The notes under the pieces: generated by a model
What the model was told of the DNA's origin: nothing
Database searches by the model: none
The model's input: the letters and a program-made list of their open reading frames with translations, nothing else
IMG/VR virus record: IMGVR_UViG_3300035698_014631
Span: 1 to 30,026 of that record
DNA: 30,026 bases
Direction: 5' to 3' (one strand)
From: a virus
Made by a program: the position numbers and the translations under genes
Shown here: piece by piece, positions 1 through 9,915 of the stretch
Layout: every line of letters starts with the position of its first letter
Numbering within the stretch: position 1 is the stretch's first letter

Positions 1-198
1 AGCCTTGTGACATGCTGAGCCAGATTTGTTGAAAAACCCCTTGCGTATCTTGTGGTCTTCTCCACAAAAACGGCAGATTGCAATTACAAACTTAGCAGAA
101 CTTTTTCCTAAAGAATCTGGGTGATATCCATATTCAGAAATAGTTTTGTCAACCAGTATTTGCGAGTCAAAATTAAACGTTTTTCTTATTTCTTTCAT
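1..198 (-). CDS. Small zinc-finger-like protein, C-terminus cut by window edge
   Basis: The frame opens with ATG at 198 and runs off the left edge, so only the first 66 residues are visible. They contain C42-x2-C45 and C63, followed by His-Lys, in the context ICRFCGEDHKIRKGFF...SACHK. This looks like the first part of a Cys4-type zinc-binding module. Such modules are common in small phage proteins, including some homing-endonuclease-associated ones, but no catalytic motif is in view and I do not assign a function. The gene lies beyond the strong terminator at 304-334, so it probably has its own promoter in 199-303. That stretch is AT-rich, with no convincing -35/-10 pair. The Shine-Dalgarno is weak: only A-rich sequence precedes the ATG. 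Confidence 0.6.
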   Translation of the reverse strand, partial: MKEIRKTFNFDSQILVDKTISEYGYHPDSLGKSSAKFVIAICRFCGEDHKIRKGFFNKSGSACHKA

Positions 199-303
199 TT
201 TTTCAAAATACCACAATCAAAAACACATGATGCATGAGGAAGTCCTTATCCATAGTATGAGTAAATATTCTAATATACGAAGAAGAAGCCCTTGTTTTAA
301 ATT

Positions 304-334
304 AAAAAAAGACCAGCCCCAAAAGAGGCTGACC
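304..334 (-). terminator. Rho-independent terminator after the major capsid gene
   Basis: On the minus strand a 10-bp stem, GGTCAGCCTC/GGGGCTGGTC (three G-U pairs), closes a TTTT loop and is followed at once by seven T residues. It starts 27 bases after the stop codon of the capsid gene. It should end the head operon and separate it from the small gene at 198-1. Confidence 0.9.
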
Positions 335-361
335 TTTCGTAAAACCTTGTTTATAAAGGGA

Positions 362-1222
362 TTATGTCGAAGAAACGACATCGATCTTGGAGACTGCATA
401 ATCATTGATTACGACAATTCCCACTTCTTCGTAGATGACCCAGCCAAGACGAATCTTCTTGGGGTCATCTGCGGGAAGAACCGTAATCTCTTGACGAATT
501 GGGAAGGCCCCAACAGTCTCAGGAGAAGCGGTTAGAAGGACAGTGCCGGTAGGCATTCTGGAGGTAACGTGAAGGTCAGCCGTCCAGAGGTGGCCATACA
601 GACCCGTTGTTAGGATTTCACGCTGAGTTGCCTCATCGTAGAAGTCCTTTCCGAAAGTTCTAAATGCAGCGTACTGAGTAGCATGCATGGTGATCTTTGC
701 GGTAACAAGGTCGTGGGTTTCGATGAATCTGAAAGCGGTGTTCAGAGAGTTGGTTGAGAGGGCTCCAACATTGGTAACAACCTGATCGCCTCTGTTCGTG
801 GCAGCATTGATCAATGCGTTGAAAATGTTGGTGTCTTCTTCCTTCTGAATAGCTTCCTTAGCCTTGATCTGGGCTCTGTCTACAATGTAGAACCTACGAG
901 CTTTGATTTCAGACAGACGGATGGTTGGGTTAGCTGCGATCTCAAACGTAGGAACGAGAATTTCTTCGCCTTCCGTGATTTGGTCAGGTACAGCACCTCT
1001 GCGGGATACAACGTGAGCTACGGAAGCTACGTCTCTCTCGTATCGGGCCAAAGCTCCCTGAGGAAGCTCGTCAACCATAAGAAGCTTACGGCCAACAGCT
1101 TGATACTCTAGTGCTCTACGAATTGGCTCAACCATTGCCTGAGCCAAGGCAACTCTACCTTCGTCAGTTTCAAGAGCTTGAGCAATTACCATTTGCTTTT
1201 CTTCATTGTTCAGTTTAATCAT
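362..1222 (-). CDS. Putative major capsid protein
   Basis: This 286-residue protein probably forms the shell of the head. The call rests on position and architecture. It is the last gene of the head block, directly after protease-scaffold and decoration genes, has an excellent Shine-Dalgarno (AAGGAGATC), and is followed by a strong terminator, as expected for a very highly expressed gene. The N-terminal 45 residues are helical and charged. A loop-like stretch (RGAVPDQITEGEEILVP, about 74-90) precedes a long helix (DRAQIKAKEAIQKEEDTN, about 114-131) that resembles the spine helix of HK97-fold capsid proteins. At 286 residues it is at the short end for the fold. No Gly-His-Glu motif like that repeated in the scaffold is present, so I see no clear processing site. 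The alternative is another abundant head protein. Confidence 0.7.
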   Translation of the reverse strand: MIKLNNEEKQMVIAQALETDEGRVALAQAMVEPIRRALEYQAVGRKLLMVDELPQGALARYERDVASVAHVVSRRGAVPDQITEGEEILVPTFEIAANPTIRLSEIKARRFYIVDRAQIKAKEAIQKEEDTNIFNALINAATNRGDQVVTNVGALSTNSLNTAFRFIETHDLVTAKITMHATQYAAFRTFGKDFYDEATQREILTTGLYGHLWTADLHVTSRMPTGTVLLTASPETVGAFPIRQEITVLPADDPKKIRLGWVIYEEVGIVVINDYAVSKIDVVSST

Positions 1223-1287
1223 TTTTGATCTCCTTGGTTTAGCTGAATTCGGTACTTCAAATATCAGCTTATTGGTTATCGCTCAAA

Positions 1288-1860
1288 TTAGACGCGAAGG
1301 TGGATTGTTAGGTAGGTTCCTAGGGAAATACTTCCATCAGCAGTGTCCGCTCCGGGTACGCCGGAAGATTCGCTATGAGGAGCAGCGGTGCAGACGCCAA
1401 CGACAGGCTGGGCTGCAAGAGCAGAGTCGTTCGTCAACTTACCGTTTGAAGATGAGCGAAGGCTATCTCCGGGGTTGTAAGTCAAAGTTGCTCCGCCAGC
1501 TTCGTTCAAGGACTCGTACTGGTCCGTGTGGAACTTGCCGCCGTTGTTGTAAACGGTAAGCATGCCAGAAGCGAGAGTTTCATCAAACAGGTCAGAGACT
1601 CTGTTTTGAGTGTTTCTTGTAGCTCCAGCACTGTTTACAACGAGTGCATCTTGGTAAGGGGTGTTGTTTTCTCCAGTTTCCGTTTCCTCAGCAGAGTTGT
1701 CGCCAGCAAGGCCGAGAACGTGTCCGGGGCTAGAGTCTGCAACCTTTACATATCCGCTTGAGTTGAGGTTTACAACCTGCCCTTCCGTAACGTTGGGGTT
1801 GGTGTTTGGGTCAACTGGATACATATCGGCTGTAACGTGTTGTACTTCGATAAGTGCCAT
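1288..1860 (-). CDS. Putative capsid decoration (head-stabilisation) protein
   Basis: This 190-residue protein lies between the protease-scaffold gene and the major capsid gene, where many phages encode a decoration protein. The sequence is rich in Gly, Ser, Asn and Thr and in predicted beta strands: VTEGQVVNLNSSGYVKVADSS resembles the early beta module of DUF2190-like and head-decoration proteins, and HVLGLAGDNSAEE follows. It ends in a hydrophobic strand, LGTYLTIHLRV. It is acidic and has no signal peptide or membrane segment. The ATG at 1860 follows the upstream stop by about 25 bases. The role is inferred from context and composition. A head fibre or minor capsid protein would look similar. 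Confidence 0.55.
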   Translation of the reverse strand: MALIEVQHVTADMYPVDPNTNPNVTEGQVVNLNSSGYVKVADSSPGHVLGLAGDNSAEETETGENNTPYQDALVVNSAGATRNTQNRVSDLFDETLASGMLTVYNNGGKFHTDQYESLNEAGGATLTYNPGDSLRSSSNGKLTNDSALAAQPVVGVCTAAPHSESSGVPGADTADGSISLGTYLTIHLRV

Positions 1861-1885
1861 TGTATTGGTCTCCTAATAAGGCTTT

Positions 1886-4800
1886 TTAGCCTTGTCCAAA
1901 GGTTTTTCTGATATCAGTATCAGGGTTGTCCGACGCTACATTGTTTCTTCTACTCAGAGTAAACAATGCTTCAAGCTTGTTCTTCATCTCGCCCTGCCGA
2001 TCTGCGGCAGTCTTGACTTCGATTGCTTGACTACGGTCGTTTGAAGCCTCATTTACGATAAGGGGGCTTTCAATTCCTTCGGACGCCGCGGCGAGTCCCT
2101 TGCGAGTCGCAAACATAGATTTCTCTAGGTCTTTGATCTGGCTAAGCTCGTATTTTTGCAATTCGTTTACCTTGCTTTCAAGGTCGCTTGCTTCGATGAT
2201 TCCTGCGGAGATCATCTTTCCTGCCAAGCTGAATGCTTCTTTATTTCGAGCCTTGGACTCCTCATTACCTTTTGCAATGACGGTGCCTTTGTTCTTGGTT
2301 TGTTTTTCAGGTCCAACTTCTGAACCTTCTTCATGCCCCATTAGGGCGTTGTCTGCGGGAACTTCGGGATGATCTTTCGGAGAAGTAGGTCTATCTCCCA
2401 AAGTTTCATTCTCGTGTCCCATCATGCTTTCGTTTCCGCTTCCCTCAACATTGTCGGGGTCAGCAGCAGAGAAAGCTTCTTCATGCCCAAGCGAACCATT
2501 GTTCTTTACAGGGGCAATGTCTTTATCTTCTGAAACAGCCTTGCTTTTTTCAAGCTTGCCTGCTTGAGCCATTAGTCTTTGAGCAAGATCATCAGTTCTG
2601 TCTTTTGAGTTTCCAGCCATTCCTCTCATTGCGGAGAGTTCTTTGAAAAGCTGTTTTTGAGCAGCAGCTTCTTTTCCGCTGGCATCGGCTTCTCCTGCTC
2701 CTGACATCCCGCCAGTAAGCCTTACATCTCCTCCTTCAAGACTGACTTCGTCTTCATGTCCCATTGTTCCCTTATCGGAAGGGATATGAGGAAGCTTCTC
2801 GTCTTTATCAATGCTGTCGCTTTCGTGACCCATTCTTGCATCTGATCTAGGAGCAGATGGTTTAGTTCCTTCTGCAACGCTTTCTCCTTCATGTCCAATC
2901 AGGCTAGAAGATTTTCCAGATTCAGGGTCTCCTGCGGAAACCTGTCCGATATCATCGGCCTTTTGGGCTAGCTCTTGCTTAACTTCTTTTTCGCCAGCAA
3001 TCTTCTTCAAGGTTGCAACAACGCTAGACAAGTCAAGCTCTACTTTTCCTGATTCTCCGAAGGATGATCTCATGTTCCTTGCTTCCTTGTATTGGAAAGA
3101 TTCGTCAGAGCCTGCATATGCTCCCATTCCGCTCATGCCGCTCATATCATCCGTTCCTTCTTCAAACTTAAGGTCGTTCTTATCTTTTACGATAATTTCC
3201 GGGACGATTCCTTCATTTTCTTCTAAATTACCGCCGTCGCAAGGAGACATTTCATCTTCCAAGTCGGGGCTCATTTCATCTCCAGCAAGTTCGCCAAGAC
3301 CTTCGCCCGGAACTTCTTCCGAAATTTCATCTAGAGTTTCATCTGTGTGGTGTCCCTCATCAGCCAAATCTTCAACCCCGTCGCCAAGGGCAACATCAAG
3401 TTGAGCGTCTAGCTTTTCAGCAGCATCAGCATCAAGTTCGATAGTTACAGTATCTCCTCCCATGCCTGCGTCCATGTCTCCATCAAAAGGGTCAACATCA
3501 TCTACAGGTTCTCCGCCGTCTGGGCCATCATCGAAAGGATCATTGTCAAAATCATCATCCATTTCTAGTTCTTCTGTGAAGAACTCTTCGTCGGAAGCAT
3601 GAACTTGCTTCAAGGAAGTGCAGACAACAGCAGCATTTCTAATGGAAAGTCCATTACGAACCTGATCTTCAATGCAATCCTCTGATCCATCTCTGTCGCT
3701 CCAGATAGAAGCTACCTTGATTGCGAGACCATCGCTGTATACATTTGCCTTCTTGAGAGAATTGCAAACGCATTCATGGATTGGCTTTCCTTCGCAAGGC
3801 CCGCTTAGGGCGAGAGCGTTCTCTCCGTAGCGTCTTGCTAGTTTTTCGTAGCATGATTCAGTTGGGAAGTTGTCTCCAAATTGACCATATGCCTTTTTGT
3901 AATCTGCCAGAACAGAACCAGTCTTAGAAGCAGTTTTGATTTGCTTCAAAGCTCCGGCTTCTTTCATTGCAACGATAGTCTCAGATTTAGCAGCAACAGG
4001 CATCGCGTCGAATTCTGCTTCGCTTAGGCCGAAAGTCTTGAGTTGCTGAGCAAATATTGTTCTTGCTCTTGAGCAGCTTGGGCAAACCTTGTCAGGATTT
4101 CTTGGAGTCCATTCCCATTGAGCAAATGCCTGAGCCCCATCTGATGAAACTGCATTCTTTACTCTATAGGCTTGTCCAACAGCCAAGTCTACATACTTCC
4201 CGTTTGCAACCTTGACAGTCCTTGTTCCGCCGGTAATAGGGCTGATCCCTCCAAGTTGAACGCCAGATGCCAATGCTTCCAAGTTTTCTCTGCTGATTCC
4301 ATGTCCGCCTTCGGAAACAGAAGCAGTCATTCTGGATAATCCTTTTTCATCCTTTGCTTCAATCTTTTCTTTGGCCATTTTTGCAACTTTGGCTACTTTT
4401 TCAAGAGCCTTAGGATGCAAGCGAACCATAGCAGCAACGGGCATATCGGGAGCTAGGGAGGGGTCTTCTCCAAGATCAAATCCTTCGCCAGCAATGCCTT
4501 CATCGTCTCCAAGGTCATCATCTGCACCCTTGGTTAGATTCGCCCATTCTTTGATTTCAAGAGAAACCTTGATGGTTCCCTTGCTCGCACAGTTGTTGCA
4601 AGTAAAGTCTCCAGCAACAACATCAACGTCAGTTGAGGTGCAAACAGGGCAGCTTGTTCCGGGAGGCTTAGGAAGAAGGGCGTCAGCTTCTGCTTCGCCA
4701 AATTCATCGCCGCCCATATCAGAGAAGTTTTCTACAGGTGCGGTTGGGTCCATTTCTGGATTAGGCAAGCTAGCTCCAGCACCCGGTGCTTGGGATGCTC

Positions 4801-7800
4801 CGCCTTGCCCGCCCATTTCTCCGCCAAGCAATTGAGCTTTCTTTCTTAGAGTTTCTCTTCTGGCTTTGGCTAGTTTTACTGCTTTACTGTCTCCAGCTTC
4901 TTTTTCAGCTTTTTCAGAGCCTTCTGCAAGAGCAGAACAGCTTGACTCGTCTTCAAGTCCATCGTCTTCAAGTCCGCCGTCCTCATTTGCTGGATCGACA
5001 TCGACATCATTTTCGAAATCATCAGCGAAATCGAACCCTTCGACATCGACATCGTCTTCTGAACCTTCGGTGCCTTCTCCTACCTCAACAATGAGAGCCC
5101 CAGAGCCCTTATCAAACTTGATAGAGATCAATTCAAGGCTGTCATCTTCTGCAAACATTTGGGCTTTCTTCTTACATGCCTGAACAACAGACTGTCTGTT
5201 GCTAAAGTCTGCATCGATATCATCTTTTGTCATTTGAACTCGAACGCCATCGAGGGCTTCAAGGGCATCAGAGATAGCAGCGGCCTTAGTAACCTTGCCT
5301 CCAATTGTCCCATCGCTTCCAGCCAATGCATCAGAAGCAAGCTTCTCTGCTTTGGCCAATGCATTAGCATTGTTTAGGACGCTAGAGACAGCGTCAATAA
5401 GGTCGTCAGATCGAAGTCCAGATACTCCTGCTTGAGCAGAAGCCAATATCAAGGCGTCGAGATTGTCAACAACTGGATGGGTAGAAGCTTTCTTCAAGAA
5501 GTATTGAGATTTGCTAGCAAAAGCTTCTCTACTCTTATTTTTGGTTGGCAAGGAGTTGATAAGAATAGCCTTAGCTGCTTTATCTCTTTTCTTGCTATTA
5601 TCTGTAATAGATTCAGCAGTAGCTCTTAGTTCATCTGGAGTTTTTCCATATGAAGAAATAGCATTTGCAATTGCCTGAGTCGCTGCCTTGACAAGCTTTC
5701 TTGAGTATCCTGCGGATGCCCATCGGCTAATACCCCAATCTTGCCCCTTGAGTTGGTCTTCGGTAATTGTTTCATATGAACCAACAAACACATGGTTATC
5801 AAGAAGGTCGCTTAGCTGAGCATCGGTAATCCTTTCGGTCCAGTCGCTTGGAAGTTCAGCATGAACATCCTTAGAGAAGTCTGTCCACTGTTTTTCAGTG
5901 ATGACTTCGGGAATACTATTCCATCTGACAATTTCGTTGCCAGCAGCGGTAGCAAGCTGATCTTCGGTGATTGTTTCATAAGAGCCCTTTCTGTTCTGAG
6001 GAGAATCAGATGTGGTATCTTTCATCGCTAGAGATTCATCTCCAAGCTGGTCTTGCGTAATCGTTTCATACGAATCACTTGTTCTAGGATGCAAGGTTGG
6101 AGCATTCTTGTTGAACTGCTTTTCTGTAATGGCTTCTTGCTGAGAAGCATCTCCTCCCCCCTGCGGTCCAACTTGAGCGGTCTTTTGATTATCTGTCATT
6201 TTGTTAGACTCCTTAACCTGTCTATTTAGAATTTGAGAAGCAGCTTCCTTTGGATTTTGCTTGTAAGATTCTTGCCAATCTTCTGGCATATCTTCCAGTC
6301 TCGAAACCGAGATAATTTTATCTCCAGAAGCTTCTGTGATAAATTCCTCATCAACCATAACGTTTCGGCTTTCGGGGTCATTTTCATTCGCCCAAACATG
6401 TATGCAGGATTTTGCCACTTTATTAGCTCCTTTTAAATTTGTTTGTAATTTGAGGTTTCTTTCTCTCAAGTTCCATGCTTTTTTATAAAAATCCTTCTTT
6501 TCTTTCAAAAAAGAGGCGGATGCTGGCTTCGTAACAGAACTTAGTCCATTGAGTAGTTCTGTAGTAGAAGTATTTCCATTGTTTGTAGTTGTGACAGGGG
6601 TTTGTCCTTGTTCCATTCCTATCGGCTGTTTTTCATCCATTAAAGGAGCAGCCGTATCAATAGAGGCCTGTCCAGTTGCCTTAACATCTGGAGGGCTTGG
6701 CAGGTTGGAATATCCCATTTCTGTTAGTTCATCAACGGTTTCTTGTATTTTTTGCATTGCCTCAACAATATCGGATACAAATTCCAAATCGACATGGTCT
6801 TTCTGAGAGAGCATGCTCTTTGTTACACTTTCCATGTTTTCCATAGAAGACTTGAGAAGATCAATTTCTACCCTGCCTGCTTCTTTGAGGGCATCTCTGT
6901 TTTGAGAAAGCTTAATAATAGAATCTTTAAGCTTCGCTACTTTTTTAGTCATTTCTCCAGTGTGAAGAATACAAGAAACGCCGCAGTCATGGCAGGCGGG
7001 ATTGACAACAAAAGAGTTCTCAATGAACTTGAGGCCATAGTTGTACTCAAATACGCTTTCCTCATCATGCTCAATAGAAGCTCTGTTTTCTTTAGAGCAT
7101 TTACATACAGGGCAGTCACCCTCTGGGTTTCCGGGGCTATCATGGAACTTACATGGCATTTTGCCGCTGAATTTTCTTGTTTTGCTATTTTTGATATGAG
7201 AACAATAGTCATCTGCCGTGTATGCTTTGTTGTGGCAGATTGAGCAACAACTATGGTCCACACTACATCCCATTGATGTATTGCTTACAGCCAAATGATT
7301 GACGCAGTAAGTATGGTCATCTTCTACTTCTATGTCATATACAGTGCCATTGTAATCTTTTTCTTCTACATTTTTTACTCTCCTGAGAGTAAAGTTTTCT
7401 AAAGAGTGCCAGTCAGCAGCATTATTTTTACTCGTGTCTGCTTTTTTATATAGCAATCTATCTCTAAAAAAGTCAGGTACAGTTTTTGTTCCGAATGTTA
7501 CTTCGTGTACCGGCTTGTATCCCCATCTCCCATTTTCTTCAGTGATTACTTTGTAGTTTGTTCTTACTCCTATTTTTTCTAATAGAATTCGAAGTTGGCT
7601 TGTTAGTTTTTCTCCTACTATTCCAAACCCATAGCTTTTTTTCTTTACATTATATCCATCGCCTTCCATAAATCCGGCTAACAAAGATGCTGTTTTCTCT
7701 TTGCTAAGCTTCATCAATTTTTCATTGAGAATTTTTCCATCGCTATATTCTCCGCAACGCTCATAAAACCAGCTAGCTACATCTTTCCCGTAAAGAGAAA

Positions 7801-8916
7801 CCCTCGATTGTGATGCTTCGGGATAGTAGTTTACGGTGGGACTATTTCTGTGTGATGCAAATACGCTTTTTAGTTTTTCTTCACAATGAAATGCCAATGT
7901 TTCTAGTTCTGTATGAGCAAAACTAAAGATTGCGGCGTGGCGTTCGCCTTTTCTCTTTTCGTAGCTTCCTTCGGCAAGAAAGAGTCCGATTAAAAATGCT
8001 TCTTCTTCCGAAACATAATCATCGCAACTTTCATCAATAAACTTGGGCTCTACTAAAAAGTCTCCATCTTTGAGTTCATATGCTTTTATTTTTTGTATAT
8101 GTTCGTGGTTGAACTCTGGGGCTTCTCCCCTTGCATTATGACCAGTTTTGAATTTCCTATTGAACGTTTTTGCCGTTATTCTAGCGTCTTTTTTTATCGC
8201 CAATTCTTCTTCGCAACCGCAAGCACAAATTTCTGGAAGCCTGTAAACCATAATATTGTGATGAGAAGTACATACAAGTGGGGTTTTCAGGCCCTCAACC
8301 TTGATAGAAAGCAGAGGGAAGTTATATCCTCTTTGCCTAATGCCTAATACTCTTTTGATATTTCCTTTACCAGAAATTACCTCATCACCATCTTCAATAT
8401 CACATATGTTTTTTCTGTTCCATCTGCCATTAGAACAGGGGCATCCGGCGGGAAACATCCAGTAGCATATCCTTCTTCAATACTCCGTGCCAATCTGGGG
8501 TACGCAGCCTTGTCTACTTTTGCAATGATAAAAATGCCTTGAGCTTCTTTGTCATACCAAGAGTGTACGCAGTTGCCTTTTGCTCGCTCAATATCATCAT
8601 TTTCGTGATTTGTAAAGATAGGGACTCCGACAAATGTATCAGCAGATTTTTTCAGTTCTGCTGCCGAGAAATAGTCTCCATTGTCATTTATCTCATCTTC
8701 TTTGATTGCAAAAATCTTTACATACAGATGTTCGGGGTTCTTCTCAATAGCAGCTTCGAGATCAAACCCGCACAAATCTTCTGATTTGTTGTCTTTTGAT
8801 ATAGATGCCGTTTTTTTCAAAGAGCTTAAGTTTATCTCACCCCAATTGTTTGGGGTATTGAGAGCAACAATGCTCTTTTTTGTATTTTCACTTGTAGCTT
8901 GTTTTTTGAAAGCCAT
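1886..8916 (-). CDS. Prohead protease fused to a giant scaffold-like region; intein-interrupted, with a -1 frame break
   Basis: The gene starts at ATG 8916 (Shine-Dalgarno AGAGGA). Residues 60-153 match the herpes-assemblin/HK97-type prohead protease fold: FTNHEND carries the likely catalytic His104, and after the intein the extein resumes as TSMGCSV, whose Ser fits the catalytic S-x-G motif. A Cys-rich stretch follows (SVDHSCCSICHNKA, CPVCKC, CHDC). The rest is long, acidic and low in complexity, with six ITExQL-type and six GHE repeats and a CPVC...CNNC zinc ribbon, as expected of a scaffold or core. The first frame ends at 8377, and the second is open from upstream of 8458 to 1886. They join by a -1 shift in the A-run at 8409-8414. 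After shift and splicing the product would be about 1,950 residues, very long for a protease. The protease call is strong. The scaffold role is inferred from position and composition. Confidence 0.8.
2325..2910 (-). repeat. Six [LIM]-G-H-E peptide repeats in the scaffold C-terminal region
   Basis: The copies are SLIGHEGES, ARMGHESDS, GTMGHEDEV, GSLGHEEAF, SMMGHENET and ALMGHEEGS. They are separated by about 20 to 90 residues of disordered acidic sequence. Most are followed by Asp/Glu/Ser-rich residues. Confidence 0.9.
5750..6134 (-). repeat. Six degenerate E-x-I-T-[ED]-x-Q-[LFW] peptide repeats in the scaffold region
   Basis: In coding order the copies are EAITEKQF, ETITQDQL, ETITEDQL, EVITEKQW, ERITDAQL and ETITEDQL. 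Three are preceded by [DG]SY, giving SYETIT[EQ]DQL. Spacing is irregular, so this is a short linear motif repeated within disordered sequence, not a tandem domain. Confidence 0.9.
7280..8457 (-). mobile_element. LAGLIDADG intein in the prohead protease, out of frame by one base
   Basis: Splicing block A begins with Cys1 (CFPPDAPVLMADGTEK), block B has LVCTSHHNIM (Thr and His), and block F/G reads VYDIEVEDDHTYCVNHLAVSN with terminal Asn followed by Thr+1. The usual penultimate His is Ser. Two LAGLIDADG helices of a homing endonuclease are present: LIGLFLAEG and LLAGFMEGDG. With one extra base in the A-run at 8409-8414 the element is 393 residues long. The insertion point is one residue before the predicted catalytic Ser of the protease, a typical intein target because the site is conserved. 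As sequenced, the frame breaks about 16 residues into the intein. Confidence 0.93.
8409..8414 (-). other. A6 run where the protease/intein frame shifts by -1
   Basis: The coding strand reads ACA GAA AAA ACA TAT. Continuing in this frame gives a stop after 10 more codons. A -1 slip of the AAA codon gives GAA AAA AAC ATA TGT, which restores the conserved intein block A (DGTEKNICDIEDGDEVI). It is not a canonical two-tRNA slippery heptamer in this phase. A natural indel or a missed base in the homopolymer would look the same. Confidence 0.75.
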
Positions 8917-8930
8917 AATGGTCCTCTAGC

Positions 8931-9428
8931 TTAGTCTGAGTAGTTTACGCTCCATTCTCCATCAATATTGATAGAAAGAAAAACTGTAATGTTTTTTTCA
9001 TCTATTCTTTGATGACTAATTGAATATTCTGGTTCTGGTTGTTCAGCCATCCTGTCTAAATCGGGCGGAGTAATTTCTTTCAACCACTTGTTTACCACAT
9101 CAATATCTATGGTTTCTGGCCATCTCTGTATCCATCCCTCAATTGTTTTGTCAACAGGGTGGATTGCTTCAAATTCCACAGGGTAATACATCTTTGCAGA
9201 AAAGTATGCCGCTGAAAACTTATAAACAGTTCCTTGACTTCTGTCTTCGTGATATGAAAGCTCGTTGTGTCCGCCACGAGACATTGTTTCGTTTGGAGTA
9301 AAATTACCCTCTTCATCTTTTGAGTCAGCAATTCTCCATGTCGCCTCAGAAAGAGACTCATAAACCTCATTCTCAATAGATGCTATAGCTATCTTTTTTT
9401 TGTAGTTTTTACTTTGAATAATTCTCAT
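8931..9428 (-). CDS. Hypothetical protein between portal and protease (165 residues)
   Basis: I do not recognise this protein. I place the start at ATG 9428, because GAGG lies five bases upstream; the GTG at 9434 would overlap that ribosome site. The N-terminus is basic (RIIQSKNYKKKIAIASIENEV), the middle is polar with GGHNELSYHEDR, and the C-terminus is strand-rich (NITVFLSINIDGEWSVNY). No transmembrane segment or signal peptide is visible. It ends 14 bases before the protease start and follows a 70-base gap, so it belongs to the head block. A virion or assembly role is likely from position only. Confidence 0.8.
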   Translation of the reverse strand: MRIIQSKNYKKKIAIASIENEVYESLSEATWRIADSKDEEGNFTPNETMSRGGHNELSYHEDRSQGTVYKFSAAYFSAKMYYPVEFEAIHPVDKTIEGWIQRWPETIDIDVVNKWLKEITPPDLDRMAEQPEPEYSISHQRIDEKNITVFLSINIDGEWSVNYSD

Positions 9429-9498
9429 AAACACCTCTGATTTATGGCGTAATGTTTTATTTACAATATTAAAGTCAAGATATCCTCTATTAACACGC

Positions 9499-9915
9499 TT
9501 ACCCTTTCATATGTCGAGGGATATCTATGTTCGTTAGCTCCCTAGCGTGATAGTTTTGTTGACCCCTTGGGAAAGGAACGGCCCACTTATCTTGAGCGTG
9601 AGATAAGGCCGCATTCATGCTCATAAAATAATCGCCATAGGGAGCGTATACTTTTGCTTCGGGGTCATCAGGTAGTTTTTTTATTCCAGCAAAGAATCTT
9701 TTATGGTCTCCCTGAGTTATAGCAGGTCCAACAACAACAAAATAATCTGAGTTTGTTGTATAATCATGACCCTCCCATCGGATGTATGCTCCCGGCCCAA
9801 TCTGAGAATCAAACCTCTCTTTCAGGGGTTGACTTTTTTCTCGATATTGTTCATTCCAATCAATACCTCTGTCCTTGATTCTTGTTCTGCCTGCTTTCTT
9901 GTAGTTGTATTTCAT
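9499..9915 (-). CDS. Hypothetical protein following the portal (138 residues)
   Basis: The ATG at 9915 overlaps the portal stop codon as TAATG, so translation is probably coupled to the portal. The N-terminus is strongly basic (MKYNYKKAGRTRIKDRG). The rest is a compact mixed sequence with many aromatics (YIRWEGHDY, DYFVVVGPAIT, KVYAPYGDYFMSMNAALSHAQDKWAVPFP). I do not recognise the family. Tight coupling suggests a partner of the portal or another head-neck component, which is inference. Confidence 0.82.
   Translation of the reverse strand: MKYNYKKAGRTRIKDRGIDWNEQYREKSQPLKERFDSQIGPGAYIRWEGHDYTTNSDYFVVVGPAITQGDHKRFFAGIKKLPDDPEAKVYAPYGDYFMSMNAALSHAQDKWAVPFPRGQQNYHARELTNIDIPRHMKG

Noticed and set aside
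1241-1269. Inverted repeat AGCTGA/TCAGCT before the capsid gene as a terminator
   Set aside because: Only 6 bp with a 17-base loop and no T-run. A terminator just before the capsid gene would also not make sense.
4371-5183. Several plus-strand frames opposite the scaffold
   Set aside because: They mirror low-complexity acidic coding sequence (Ser/Pro-rich complements) and overlap each other in different frames.
6743-7243. Plus-strand open frame of 166 codons over the protease region
   Set aside because: It lies fully opposite the well-supported protease extein with its Cys-rich motif. It shows no recognisable protein features and no Shine-Dalgarno.
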